Source: Casuarina equisetifolia
Lineage: Eukaryota > Streptophyta > Magnoliopsida > Fagales > Casuarinaceae
Length of the DNA stretch: 64,000 nucleotides
Direction of reading: 5' to 3'
NCBI GenBank assembly: GCA_028551475.1
Contig: CM052355.1
Coordinates: 28,547,580 to 28,611,579 of the forward strand
Positions 12,893 to 25,664 of this stretch are shown piece after piece. Position 1 is the stretch's first letter, and each line of letters starts with the position of its first letter. The notes beneath the pieces were generated by a model that had not been told where the DNA came from, did not search any database, and saw only the letters and a program-made list of their open reading frames with translations. The translations under genes and the position numbers were made by a program.

Positions 12893-15800
12893 ATGGAGTT
12901 CATGGAAGGGTTAGAACCAGTGAGTCCCAGTGGACAGTACTTGAACAGCTCGGTGTTGTCCGTATCAGTCATTTGTGTTCTGGAAAGTGAAGTCCCTCTT
13001 GACGACACGAACTCCTTGTCGCAGCTCAAGGAATTGCTCCTTCCCATCAATCCACGCTTCTCCTCCGTCATGGTGCCCTTCCACCCTCTCTATCCTTTTT
13101 AAGTTTTATTTTTACTGTGTTGTACGTTTTCTTTTCTGGTTCTATGTGTTTCAAATGATCCGCCCTGGATTCTACGTCGCTTCCATGGAACGTCATTCTG
13201 GGTCAGGTTCAGAGGCAGCTAGGAGCTGTTGTTGTAGTGTCAAAGATGGTTTTCTGGGTTTGGGATGGTGGACCGGGAGCTAGACATAAAGAGTTTGCAA
13301 AGGCGATAGAAGAGAAGAGATGCTGCTTTACGTTTTTGCTTCTTCTACTTCTTCCACTACGTCTTTTCTGACTGCACTCAGCTCTGTTTCTTGTTCTTGT
13401 TCTTCTTTTTCTTTTCCTCTTTACTTCTCTTCATACACAAGTGATCATGGCCAATCTGTATAGAAGTCTTTTTGTTTTCCTTATTTACAATAATATCTCG
13501 TATCTTCTTTATTTTTTGTTTTTAACAAAGGGAAAACAATTATATCCCAAGGATGAGTTTCAAAAGCACAATTTACTAGAGTTGTCACCTTTTATTATGC
13601 TTTCTTCATCATTAGATAAAAAATCCAAGTTACAGTTCACAACTATCACTAACTATTCAGAATTTTGGACCAGGTAAGGAATCCAAAAGGTGACAATCAA
13701 TGGAAAAGGACTGCAGTAAAGCTCGAAGACCATGTTTATGTTCCCATCTTCCCTGCTGGCTTGTCGCCCACATCATATGATGAATATCTTGACAACTATT
13801 TATCACAGATAGCATCGGATCCCTTTCCACAAGGCAGGCCACTTTGGGCAGTTCACATATTAAAGTATCCAACAAGCAACGCCGCCGGTAACATCATATT
13901 CAAGCTTCATCATTCCCTTGGCGATGGCTTCTCTCTCATGGGTGCGCTTCTTTCTTGTCTCCGAAGAGCTGATAGTCCTTCAGCTCCTCTGACGCTGCCT
14001 TCATGCTTGCCCTCTAAAAAGGAAAGTGAGTGCAAAAGAGCTTGGGCAGGAGTGCCTAAAACCTTTTCCTCCATCTTCAACTCCGTATCCGACTTCGGAT
14101 GGAGCATGTTGAAGAGCGCTGTGGTTGAAGATGATCGGACGCCGATAAGGTCTGGGGAGAATGGAGTGGAGCATCGACCCATCACAATATCAACTATGAC
14201 ATTCTCTCTAGACCGTATCAAAGACATAAAGACCAAGCTTGGAGTGGTAAGATCAAACCACAAATACATAAATATATATGGGACAAGTGACTGTAAGGTT
14301 TTGATGATCCATCAACCTGAGTCAACATCTAGTCCATAAACAAACTTCCTCAGGATGCGTATAATCATGCTTCTATTGGTGCCCTTAGAATTAGGGAAAA
14401 TGAAGGCGTCATAAGATTCTATTCATGCAAAATCTAATTATCCAACAAGATGGTAGCATCTAACTGGTCTACTGCCAAAACTAACATTCAATCAGTAAAA
14501 CCGACAACTAACATGATCCAAGGAGTCTATGAAAAAGATCCAATCTTCCTTTGATTTATCATTTATGATTGATAATCTAGTAGGCCCAATACACACACGC
14601 ACATGCTTTTGTAGGGTCCATTAGACATTTTTTGTTCATTAGAAATTTGTTTTAGCCTTCAACTAAAAACAAGGTGGACAGCCAAACTCTACTCTAAATT
14701 TCATGCATTCAGGTGAAGTGGTTGTATTTACAACCCCATCATTCATCCAATTCTGAAAAGCTCTTTTTACCATTACTACTAGAAGTTCATTATTTTCACT
14801 GTGAAAAAACTTATTGTCACAACTCTTTAGCCTTGACCTCTTTGGCTCTTGGCTTTGTCATTGTTGAGGAATGTTTTCCCATGCCAAGTAGATAAGATTC
14901 TTAGATACTATTTAAAATTGATTTGTTTCTTCAATTCATTGGCTCACTTTAGGTTAAACTTTAGGCATTCTTTTATAATATCAAAATTTGGTACAGAGAC
15001 TACTCTTAACCCCGTTAACATGTGAGTTCTTTTGGTGTATTCTGGGTCTTGAAGAATTTCATCCCACACAAGAGAGATTAGATTCTTAGAGAATATTTAA
15101 AAGTAGATTTATCCCTCTAACTCATGGACTAGTTTTTGTGTTAACCTTTGGGTTTTCTTATGATCATATGTACAGTTGTAATAACTTGAACGGGTTAAGC
15201 AAATTCATGCTTTTGTGAATAGGTGGCTCCATTTCGATCTTAGGTAAGAGTTGGTCTATGGTAGCCCAACTAAACCGTTCTCTTCAAGTGTGCAGACAAC
15301 AAATGATGTGATTGTAGGAGTCATCTTCTTGGGCACCAGGTTATGCATGCAGGCGATCAGCCATGAATCAAGCAAGGCAACCTCCACGGCTTTGGTGTTG
15401 CTCAACACTCGGAACATCAAAGGCTACAAGTCAGTGAAGGAGATGGTGGAACCTAACTCAGAGACTCCATGGGGGAACCGATTCAGCTTCCTACATATCT
15501 CAATACCGAAGCTTCAGCATCCTGAATCTTTAGACCCACTTGAGTATGTATTGAAAGCACATAAGGTGATCAAGAGGAAGAGAAACTCATTTGCTGTGTA
15601 TATCACCAGCAGGATTTTGGAGGTCCTGAATAAACTTAAGGGTCCTGAGGTAAAATATTCGTCATTCAATCAAAATAATGCTACTTAATATTACCAACTT
15701 TTTGTCCAAAAAATGGGGGAAGGGGTGGGGGGGAAAATATTATTTTTATTTATTTTTTATGTGCCAAAAATGCAGGCAGTAGCTAGATACGTGCGCCAAA

Positions 15801-16247
15801 CGTTGAAGAACTCTAGCATTACGATCTCGAGTGTGGTTGGACCAGTTGAAAAGGCTTCTTTAGTTGATCATCCAATTAAAGGTTTATATTTTATGACAGT
15901 TGGGACACCTCAGGTATTATTGAAATTCTTATGCCAACAAGTTTCTCAAATTCTAGTAAGACCTATTTGTTTATTTTTTTTTTCCTACTAACGTTTATTG
16001 GACTTGTTATGTTTGGCCACTTATACTCATGATATTCGCCATTGTAACAAGTCTTTTCCCCCTCTTTTACATGGGTGTGCAGAATCTTAATATAACAATA
16101 ATGAGTTATATGGGAAACCTGAGGGTGACCGTCGGGATAGAAGAAGGATTTCTAAACCCCAACAAGTTTAAGTCATGCGTGGAAAATGCTTTTGAGATGA
16201 TGCTCAAGGCAGTAGATGAACTTCCTCCAAGGAAAACCAAAATTTGA
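12893..16247 (+). CDS. Wax ester synthase/diacylglycerol acyltransferase, copy A (intact)
   Basis: WSD1-family O-acyltransferase, expected to esterify fatty acyl-CoA onto fatty alcohols (wax esters) or diacylglycerol, probably at the ER. Exons: 12893-13072, 13674-14246, 15296-15649, 15776-15913 and 16083-16247 (TGA), all phase 0 with GT-AG sites, giving 469 residues, near the usual 470-490. The start gives MEFMEGLEPVSPSGQY; the upstream in-frame codons have no ATG. Motifs: PLW at residues 116-118, the catalytic HHSLGDG around 139-145, and TTND (the N-D motif) at the start of exon 3. The C-terminal DUF1298-like half includes PWGNRF and MTVGTPQ. No stop or frameshift was seen. Introns 1-4 are 601, 1049, 126 and 169 bp; intron 4 is about 500 bp shorter than in copy B. 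An AATAAA-type signal lies near 16338. The gene is head-to-head with dihydroorotase. Confidence 0.92.
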
Positions 16248-16452
16248 AGGCTTTTATATGCATCAACTAGTATTATTCTGTGCTTATCATCAATAAGGTA
16301 AGTGTTCTTTTTTTCTTGGATTGTTCTGCAATGTGCAGAATAAATACTCCCGATCCTGTAATGATTGTGTGAAAATAAGGGAGCAGTTGAATAAATGTTG
16401 ATTTCTAAAGAAGATTCAATAGAAAGAATTGAAAAGGAAGTAGCGAGGATAT

Positions 16453-16740
16453 CGTTTTCAAACAGTAATTTCAAACAGGTTGCGTGCACTGTAGAAATTC
16501 CATAAGCATAACCCATCTCAATGATAAGAAGAAGAGACAATGATTACATTGTAACCCAGAACCACTATAGCTAAGATTCTCACTTGCGTGCATGTGTGAC
16601 TGCGTGTACGAGTAAAGTTTAAGTTGACTTCTCTTTAATGAAGAGCACCGACAACCCAGAGAGTGTGAAACAGAGAGTGAAAGGAGGCTCATTGCATGGT
16701 TCTGCATTCCCCTGCTCTTCTATACAACCGAAGATCACAT
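16453..16740 (-). repeat. Orphan duplicate of the dihydroorotase 5' leader/promoter
   Basis: Aligns along its length with 9552-9795: both begin TTCAAACAG, pass through ACATTGTAACCCAGAA, TATAGCTAAGA and GAAGAGCACCGA, and end near the G-box position, which here reads ATCACATAAC. No dihydroorotase coding exons follow on its 3' side; WSD-A's 3' end lies there instead. It is a breakpoint scar of the tandem duplication. It could act as a stray minus-strand promoter reading toward the WSD-A 3' end, but that is untested. Confidence 0.8.
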
Positions 16741-17300
16741 AACTGAGTTATAATTGTTTTAAAAAAAGAAATTGTAAAACCAAATTTAAGGTCTTTGAAA
16801 TGAAGAAAATTTGTCTGACTTTGTGAGAATGTTTATTTTATTCTTAGAATGTTCTTTTTTTCTTTTTTTGTTAAAACTTCAATATCTCCTTTTATTTCAA
16901 ATATAAAGAAACATATTCTATGGGACATAGTTCATAAGTAAACAAGTGTTTTGTTCAAAATTTAAGTTTTGATACAATATTAGAAGGTTCACTTATTTAT
17001 TTAAAATTGACTTATAAAGGAAATGGACATATCTATATATATAATGACTAGAATAGACCAATATATTAACAATTTGAGACCTGCATTCAGATTCCAACAC
17101 ATATTTTCAACATCTTGGCTAATCGCCAACTTTGTTTATATCAAATTAATGTTTTAAATATAAACTTTAAGACTACATTAGAACTAAAATGATCACTCCT
17201 GCAATCGCATAATTTGCCCTCCACATATCTAGCACAAGACCATGTGTTGAGTTGGAAGAACTTACTATGAACTAGGAACCTAACTAAACAACGATAGTAA

Positions 17301-17380
17301 GAGGAAGAAGAAGAAGAAGAAGAAGAAGAAGAAGAAGAAGAAGAAAGAAGAAGAAGAAGAAGAAGAAGAAGAAGAAGAAG
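17301..17380. repeat. GAA/AAG microsatellite
   Basis: About 80 bp of nearly perfect (GAA)n with one AAGAAA interruption. Its complement makes a meaningless poly-leucine/phenylalanine frame on the minus strand. Confidence 0.95.
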
Positions 17381-18122
17381 ATTAGCATGAATCTATTATG
17401 ATATTGGATTGGGATAAACTTGAGCTTATGAGGTCTAAGCTGGTAATTATACTTAAATAAAATGTGTTGAGATTTAACTTTCAGACATAAGGTATTTGGT
17501 CCAATGATTGAAGTATGTAATAAAGTCATGGTTTTTTCGTGGTTGAGAGGCGAGGGGGTTCGATGGCAAAGAAAAAGATTATGCTTTGAATTTCATTGTG
17601 ATTCAAGGAACTCAGGCAGTTATGTTGAAAAAGGCATTAGCGATCACGAAGAGGGTCGTCAAAGACTCGAATTAAAGCTCCAGGAAGATCTTTTTACTAT
17701 CTTTTAACCAGAAGTTGAAGCAAATGCAAGATATTCAGTAATAGATACATCAAACTATTATAGATCATTACCTAACCAAACGGTGAAAGATGATTCACTT
17801 TTACGTGCGAATTCAAGTAACCTAGTCAAGGACAAGGGGACCTTCTTCTCTCCTTTTGCCCTCTACTGCATATCACTTAACGAGTGATCGGTTAGTATAC
17901 AAGGAAAGCAAATGGATGATTACAACACAAAATGTATATCAAGAAGAGCGGGGACTGTCGTTTGTGCTTCTATACTTTAATAATTATATTAATAATATGA
18001 TTTATCATTTTACAAAAAAATAAAATGAAAAAGAAGAAGAAGAGAATGATGAGGCTATGTGTTGGAAAAGAAAGGACGATAAGAACAAATTACATGTCAA
18101 AAAGAATAGTTGTTTTGTATTA

Positions 18123-19178
18123 GGGATGTATGTTTCATACTCATAGCATGAGAATAAATCCTATGTCTTATATGTGATAAGTTTTTTCTACTTATTATTT
18201 TAAAGTTTTAAGATGGACCCTTAAATTTTATATGATGGTATTCAAGCTAGGCTTTTTTCTATGTATATTAACTCAACTCTATAGTTGAGCCAACCCTTTG
18301 CCTACAAATTAAGACCAAACTTGAATTATGGATGAGTATTGGATACTTAATTCCACATTGGAAAGATTGAAACCTATAAAATGCCTTATAGCCTTGAACA
18401 TCCCTTTTTCCAATGATGCCTTTTGCAGAAGAGTGAACTTATGTTTCAGATTGGCAATAAGGGTTGATGGGTTGGTTAAGCGAGTATGAATCAAACTTTA
18501 ATGTTCTGGACTAACAGCACATGCTAATGAACTGAGCTGAAAAGTATAAGTCCAACTTGTCTAGTTTCCTTATTGTTGGATTGTCCACTTGGGTGGTACT
18601 CATTGTAACTTTCCTTTTTTGTTCTGTTGTTTTGAACTCATGAGAATGTAACCAGCTCTTTATAGTGCTCTAAATTTGTAATTGATATTACCTTAAATTT
18701 CTATGAGAAGGCTAACAACTATATAAAAAGAACTTCCCGGTTTCCTTCTCCTTTCTCAATTCATTTAAACTCTCCCATCATCCTTCAATTTTCCTTGCTT
18801 TCTCTCTAAAAGTTCTCTCTTTAGAGTGTTCCTAGTTAAAAGCTGACTTAGTTTATCGCTAAGACTTGAGTGCCAAACGAATTTATCACCAACTTCATTA
18901 CACTTGGGCCTTTAAGATGATATCAGAATTGAGTCTTCTTCCCCTTTAAGATGGCATTAGAGCCAAGGATTGTTTCAACTATGTGCCCCCATGTAGACCT
19001 TAGATGTGGGATTGTCTGTCTATGTATAGTACTTGTTTTAGCTTACATATGAGGGAAAGTATTAAAGATGTGTGTCTTACATTAGTAGTATAAGAATGGA
19101 CCATCAGCCTTATAAATAACAATTTTTTTTTTCACCAAGTGCCTTAGCGTTTTGAGATAAATGCTCAAACTCTAAGAT
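18123..19178. mobile_element. Unclassified insertion of about 1.05 kb splitting an array unit
   Basis: The uninterrupted sequence upstream of WSD-A reads GTTGTTTTGTA-ATCTAGCAGC. Here the two halves, GTTGTTTTGTA (to about 18121) and ATCTAGCAAC (from about 19179), are separated by unrelated DNA. The insert contains GGCATTAGAGCCAAGGAT and GATGTGGGATTGTCTGTC, wording typical of plant LTR-element leaders (the TGGTATCAGAGC type), but I see no coding frame, clear TG...CA ends or clean target duplication. Confidence 0.45.
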
Positions 19179-21568
19179 TTTAATCTAGCAACTATTGAAG
19201 AGAGAAGATAGTTATTGAAGTATCATTGCCGAATATGCTAACAATCATGGTAAATAGAGGGATGGTAGTTTTGCAAATAGTTGTGGTGATGTTAACACTC
19301 CAAGCTTGGCCTTTATGTGTTTGGTACGATTCAGAAAGAACGCACGCTGATATTGTGATCGGTCCAATTCCACTCCCTCGCCGGAACTTGTCGGCCTTTA
19401 TGAGATAAAAGAAAAAGTTTCGAGACACTATTAAGCAAGAATAGAACTATTTTGCCAAGAAAAGAAGTACACCCGTGAAGGAGTTGCCATCGCCAAGTGA
19501 ATGATGAGGCGTGGATATGACATTTTCATTAGTATTGCTTGTTGGATATTATTAAGAAATTCAAAATCTACTCAAAAGTTAGTGTATAAATTTGAATTGA
19601 AAGATATTTTTTACATTTAAACATTATATTAGTTCAGCTAAAGTATAATTAATAAAATATAGCACAAATTAATTTAAAACATATTGTTTGAATATCACCA
19701 CTTCAAGCGCATAACTTAAACATACAATATTAGACTAAGATAGGGAGAGATGTTAAAATACACATCGTTTTTGACAGTAGTTCAATTCACCTAAGTTTAA
19801 TCTACTTCCTCTTAATCAAACATAATTAAGAAGATACATTTTACTAAAATCTGGAGAAAAAGTTCTCCACTTTTACAACCTAGGGCTCTCAATCATACTT
19901 ACATTAATCTCTTACAACTTGAAAGATTGAACACCGTGATCTACAATCACAAACACTAAAGACCCTCGGTCTTAGTACATAAATTCCTCATAACCCAATA
20001 GATTTAATTTACAACATAAATATAATTTTTGATTATCTAATCATTAGTATTTCTATCTAAAAATGCAAAGTAAAACTTACTATTTTTCCTCTCTTATATA
20101 AAGCTATTTTTTCGTCGAGAATCTTCCTTTAAACGACTAATTGTTTTTCTTCATCTTTCCGCGAACGGCCAGGACTCGTTTTGGCTTTACACGACCTTTG
20201 TTTTAGCAAGGATTGATCCTTCTCTTTCCTCTTTCTGACAGGTTTGCATCAGTAAAGCACCTCTTTCCTCCAACTCTCCTTTTGCCTTTTATCTTCTCTT
20301 TTCTTCTTTCCCCGTCAGCAATGCTTTAATGCACTAGGCCAGTCCATACCATGATGCATGTTTCCTTTTCCTGCCAGTCATCCTGAATGCACCGGCCGGC
20401 TGCACGGCTTCTTCACTTCACTTAGATTTTTCACTCCATTTGGCTTCAAGATACACTTCAAGCCAATTTTGCCCGTGTTACACAGCTTGTGTTTTGTTTC
20501 TCTTATACGTTTGGATTATTCTTTATGCTTAGCAGCCTTTAGTTTGCCTCAGCAGAAGATTAATAATTTCATAATTAAAATAACATTACCATAACAGTGC
20601 ATACCTGCATTAGATGTGCATAAAAAATATAAATATATTGGCTATTTTGTTTTTCAGTCACAAAGTCATAAGTGCTAACATTATTTTCGTCTAACGTCAA
20701 AACTTCATCTCAATTATTACAAAATCTATAAACTACACACGGTGGTTTGTCTGGTGGAATCGAATAAGTTGCCACCAATGATATGCGATCCTCAAGATAT
20801 GCATCTCATGATGCTGCCGACAAGTATGAAGAAGGACATTAACATGGTCTTCAAGCTAATTCTATCCAAAAACTGTTTTAAGAGCAAAAAGATCTTTCTT
20901 TTTTTATAAACAAAATTTCTAACTAAAATTTAACTAATATGAGACTTATATTACATTATTACAAAGCTCAATCTTATGTGTAGAATACGAGTTTCATACA
21001 AAAAGATAAGATCCTTCATGAAAAGTTTAAATAAAATTTTTTTCTAACTTTTGAACTAATTTTTAAATAAATGTGTAAACTTGTTTAACATGGTCTTATA
21101 ACCTAAATTGAATTACTTTATCACATACTATATTAAGTCTAATGACTCTTGATGTATTGATAGTGTGTGCATGGCACAAGTTGGATACTAAAAAATAAAA
21201 TCCTTAAGACAAAATTTAAATAAAAATAGATTATTTAACCCTTGAATTAGTTTTTAAATTATACTTTTTTGACAAATCCTATAATCTTATTAAAAAGTCA
21301 ATTAAAAATAGGCTTGTGGGCGTTATCTTGCACCGACTTCACTCGTACGAATTTGAGAAGACAGCTCAAGAGCATGCTTTTTAATGTATTCGTCCCACAT
21401 GTTAGTTGGACGTACGTCTGATGTTCGCTGCAACAACTGTTGATTTGTTGGGATTCCTGACTAAAAGTAGTTCCTCCTTGCCAGCCATAACGTGAGGCTT
21501 GAATTATTCGCTCTGGTGAGTGGTCGGAAGTTTGAAGTTCGAAGTTCGAAAGCACATAGCAGTCGTCT

Positions 21569-24500
21569 ATGGAGTTCCTGGAAGGATTAGAACCAGTGAG
21601 TCCCATTGGACAGTACCTGAACAGCTCTGTGCTGTCTGTGTCTGTCATTTGTGTTCTGGAAACAGAAGTCCCTGTTGACGACACGAACTCCGTATTACTG
21701 CTCAAGGATTTGCTCCTCCCCATCAATCCACGCTTCTCCTCCGTCATGGTGTCTTTCTATCTTCTCTGTCTCTTTTATGTTTTCTATTTTTCTCCGTGTT
21801 GTACTTTTTCTCCGGGTTCTATGTGTTTCCAGTCCACCTCCATGGATTCTACGTTGATTCCGTGGCCAGGTTCAGCGGCGGCCGGGGGCTGTTGTTGCAG
21901 CGTCAAAGATGGTTTTTTCTTGGTTTGGAAGGGTGGTCTGGGAGCTTCTGTAAGATATGTATGTCGAGTTGTTTCAGAAGTAGGAGTTTGGAAAAGCGAT
22001 GGCTGCCTCAAGTTTTTGTGGATCATACTAAATTTGGGCTTTCTGCCTTGTGCATCTTCCTGCTTCTCCCCAGCTTCCTTCTCCTTCTTCTTCTTTTTCT
22101 TCCTCTTGCACGCTTTTACTGATTGCGCTTATCCTCATACACGCCGTTTATTTTCTTGCTTTTTTATCATCTTCCTCTTCTTCCTACTCCTTTTTCATCT
22201 TCTTCTTCCTGTTCCTTTTCTTCTTCTTTCTCTTTCTTCATCATCTTCTTCTTCTTCTCGCTCTTTCTCCATCTTGTTCTTCTTGCTCATTTTTCTTCTT
22301 TTTCTTCCACTACGCCTTTTCTGACTAGACTCATCTCTACTTCTTGTTCTTGTTCCTTTTTTTTTTTTTTTTCTTTCATTAATCATTAACTTTTCCAGTT
22401 TTCGTTCTTTTCCCATCACGCACAGGGTTTTTTGTTTCCTTTTTTTTCGTAAGATTGTTGTTTTTCTTCCCCTCTTCTCCTGCATAAGTAACCATGAACA
22501 GTCTGTAGAGAGTCTTTTTCTTTTTCTTATTGACTATACGATCTTGAACAGCTCTGTCTATCTTCTTTTTCCTTTTTAAAACAAAGGCAACTACCATTAT
22601 TCACTTCTGTCTGCCAAAGAATTGCAAAAGTGATTTACTAAAGTTGTTATCTTTTTATGTCTTTCTTTACATAACTCAAACGTCTCTATTTGTTAGATCA
22701 GGAAAAAGGAAGAAGAAAAAGTTGGACCTATTCAAGTTACCCTTCACAAGCATCACTAACTACTGAGAATTTTGGAGCAGGTTAGGGATCCAAAAGGTGA
22801 TAAACAATGGAAAAGGACTGTAGTAAGGCTTGAAGACCATGTTAATGTCCCCATCTTCCCATCCGGCTTGTCACCCACATCGTATGATAAATATCTTGAC
22901 AACTACGTATCGCAGATAGCATCGGATCCCTTTCCACAAGACAAGCCACTGTGGGCAGTTCACAGATTCAAGTATCCAACAAGCAACGCTGCCGGTAACA
23001 TCATATTCAAGCTTCATCATTCGCTCGGTGATGGCTACTCTCTCATGGGTGCACTTCTTTCTTGTCTACGAAGAGATGATAATCCTTCTGCTCCTTTGAC
23101 GCTGCCTTCACGCTTGCCCCCTGAACAAGAAGTTGAACACAGAAGTGCTTGGTCAAGAGTGTCTCGAACTTTTTCCTTCGTCTTCAACTCTATATCCGAC
23201 TTTGGATGGAGCATGATGAAGAGCATTGTGGTTGAAGATGATCGCACGCCGATAAGGTCCGGGGAGCATGGAGTGGAGTATCGACCAATCATGTTATCGA
23301 CCATGACATTCTCCCTTGACCGTATCAAACACATAAAGACCAAGCTTGGGGTGGTAAGATCACCATGTCTAACAACAAATTACCTATAAATATACATACG
23401 TAATATATATATAATTATTTTGGACAAATGACTATAAGGCTTTGACAATCCATCGACCTGTCAACATCCCATCTATAAACAAGCTTTTTCAGGATGAGAA
23501 TACATCATATTTCTATTTGTCCTCCTAGAATTAGGGAAAATGAACAGCAATCACAAGATTCTATTAAGGTAAAGTCTAATTATCAAACAACAAGATTGTT
23601 GCTATCATCTACCACATTGAATAAAAAAAAAAACTGCTAGTAACGTGAACCAAGAAGTCTATGAAAAATATTCAAATAATCTTTCTCCAATTTATTCGTT
23701 GATGACGGATAACCAATCTCTACTCTAAATGTCATGTTCTAACGTTGCATGCATCACATTTTTTAAACTTCTTCAACCATTTCTACTAACAGTTAACTAT
23801 TTTCATTGCAAAGAAAAAACTCATGTTTCACCATTTCTTTCTCTCAGTCAATCACCCTCATCTTGAGCTTTGATCTCATGGGTTCTTGGCTTTATCATTG
23901 TCGAGGAATGCAGTCTTCCAGATCAGATAGATAGGATCATTAGGTACTATTTAAGGCATTTTTTCTTCAATTATAACTAACTTTTACACGTGGGTTTATC
24001 CTTACAATTTATAAGCTAACTTTTGTAGTAAATTTTGGACTTTCCTATGATCATTGTAATAACTTGAATGGGTTAAGCCAAATTCATCTGTTAGCGGATT
24101 ATGAGGTTTCAAACCCAAGTTCCAGATCCGAACCAGCCATTAGCCAATCACTAGGCTATTGGCTTATTGAGAAAGAAAGCCTTAGGTAATAGTTCAACTC
24201 AATTCTGTTTTTAAAGTGTGCAGACAACAAACGATGTGATTACTGGAGTGATCTTTTTGGGCACCCGGTTTTGCATGCAAGAGATAAGCCATGAATCAAG
24301 CAAGGCAAGCTCCACAGCTATGGTGTTGCTCAACACTCGGACAATCAAGGGTTACAAGTCAGTGAAGGAGATGGTGGAACCTAACTCAAAGGCTCCATGG
24401 GGGAATCGATTCAGCTTCATACACATCTCAATACCAAAGCTTAAGCATACTGAATATTTAGACCCACTTGAGTATGTACGAAAAGCACATAAGACAATCA

Positions 24501-25664
24501 AGATGAAGAGAAGCTCATTTGCTGTTTATATCACCGGCAGGCTTCTAGAGACCCTGAACAAGCTTAGAGGTCCAGAGGTAAATACTTGACCTTTGATAAA
24601 AATGATAGTGCTTAACACTACCAACTTTTTGTCCAATAAATGGAAAAATACTTTTATTTATTTGTTTTTAACGTGCCAAAAATACAGGCAGTAGCTAGAT
24701 ATGTGCGTCAAACACTGAAGAACTCTAGCATGATGATCTCGAGTGTGATTGGGCCAGTTGAAAAGGTAGCTTTAGCCAATCATCCAATTAAAGGCTTATA
24801 TTTTATGACAGTCGGAACACCTCAGGTACTTTTGAAATTCTCATGCAAGCCATTTTTCCTTTTTTGTTTGGTACGCAATTGTTAATACCAATCTAATTAA
24901 TTATTCACCACTCTATTGTAGATGAGCATGAATAATTTGTTGCTTATTTAGATTTGTACATGACATATTTTACATTGTAAAAACAAAAAGTGTGAAATTT
25001 TAATGGTTTTTCTTTAGATGTTTGATTTAATTTTCAATTACAACAATTAAGTTCATGCAAAACAAGCCATGGTTTATGAGCAAGTTGTTAGTTATGGAAT
25101 CCAAATTACGAATACTAGGTAAAATGATAATTTTGCCAAATGGATTTTCTCCCATGACGTTTATAAATATAATTTCGTAAGAAATCTTTAGGATGTTTGT
25201 TAAATTGTCAGAAAAATAAAAATTATCCTTTATATATGTTAGTGCAGATATATTGTTATTTTGTGGATGTAATAATTGTTTTGTTTAAATTACATAAATT
25301 TTATATTTGTTGTGTGTGGATGCTTATTGCACGATCCCTTTATTACTTCAACACAAATTTCTCAACTTCTAGTACAACCTATTTATTTTCCTTTCTTGAT
25401 TAATGTTTGTTGTACTTGTTATCTTTAGCTACTTAAAATCATGATAATTAATTTTCCATTCTAACAAGTTCATTTTTCTCTTTTATCATGAGTGTATAGA
25501 ATCTTACCATAGCAATAACGAGTTACATGGGAAATTTAAAGGTTACTGATGGCATTGAAGAAGGATTTCTAGACCCTCACAAGTTGAAGTCAAGCTTGGA
25601 AAATGCATTTAAGATGATGCTTAAAGTTGCAAACAAACTTCCGCTAGGGAAAACTAGAATTTGA
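21569..25664 (+). CDS. Wax ester synthase/diacylglycerol acyltransferase, copy B (intact)
   Basis: Same exon plan as copy A: 21569-21748, 22781-23353, 24224-24577, 24688-24825 and 25500-25664 (TGA), with exon lengths identical to A (180, 573, 354, 138 and 165 bp), giving 469 residues. PLW, HHSLGDG (followed by YSLMG; copy A has FSLMG) and TTND are all present. All splice sites are GT-AG and no stop was found. Visible differences from A are scattered substitutions, for example VRDPKGDKQW against VRNPKGDNQW, and a changed C-terminal exon (KLPLGKTRI against ELPPRKTKI). Intron 1 (1032 bp) contains a long CT-rich tract and intron 4 (674 bp) carries about 500 bp absent from A. The G-box position upstream reads CACATG, so regulation may differ from A. 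Acyl-acceptor preference cannot be read from sequence. Confidence 0.9.
22073..22380 (+). repeat. CT-rich low-complexity tract in WSD-B intron 1
   Basis: About 300 bp of TTC/TCT/CTT-rich sequence on the plus strand. It is present in intron 1 of copies B, C (36240-36630) and D (42110-42160, resuming 42506-42800) and only weakly in A (near 13340-13430). It generates long serine/phenylalanine and, on the other strand, arginine/lysine frames that are not genes. Confidence 0.85.

Larger units (their letters stand above)
16741..21300. other. Spacer between WSD-A and WSD-B
   Basis: Composite of array sequence: a region like the dihydroorotase upstream flank (to about 17200), a GAA microsatellite, upstream-unit fragments (17850-18120 and 19180-19510) split by an insertion, and a block at 19580-20600 that is similar to 40160-41330 upstream of WSD-D. 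Short frames such as 17504-17707 have no recognisable motif. No gene is supported. Confidence 0.6.

Noticed and set aside
13910..14269. Minus-strand frames opposite WSD exon 2 (also 23035-23343, 37583-37891, 43875-44090)
   Set aside because: They recur in every copy because the sense exon is conserved; they are antisense shadows without motifs.
17284..17529. Frame rich in leucine and phenylalanine
   Set aside because: It is a translation of the GAA microsatellite.
17504..17707. A 67-codon plus frame in the WSD-A/B spacer
   Set aside because: No domain, no splice context and no counterpart in the other units; kept only as spacer.
22195..22485. Long basic Lys/Arg/Glu frames on the minus strand (also 36184-36447 and 42415-42627)
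   Set aside because: They are the complement of CT-rich microsatellite-like intron sequence. Composition explains them, and they are not conserved between copies.
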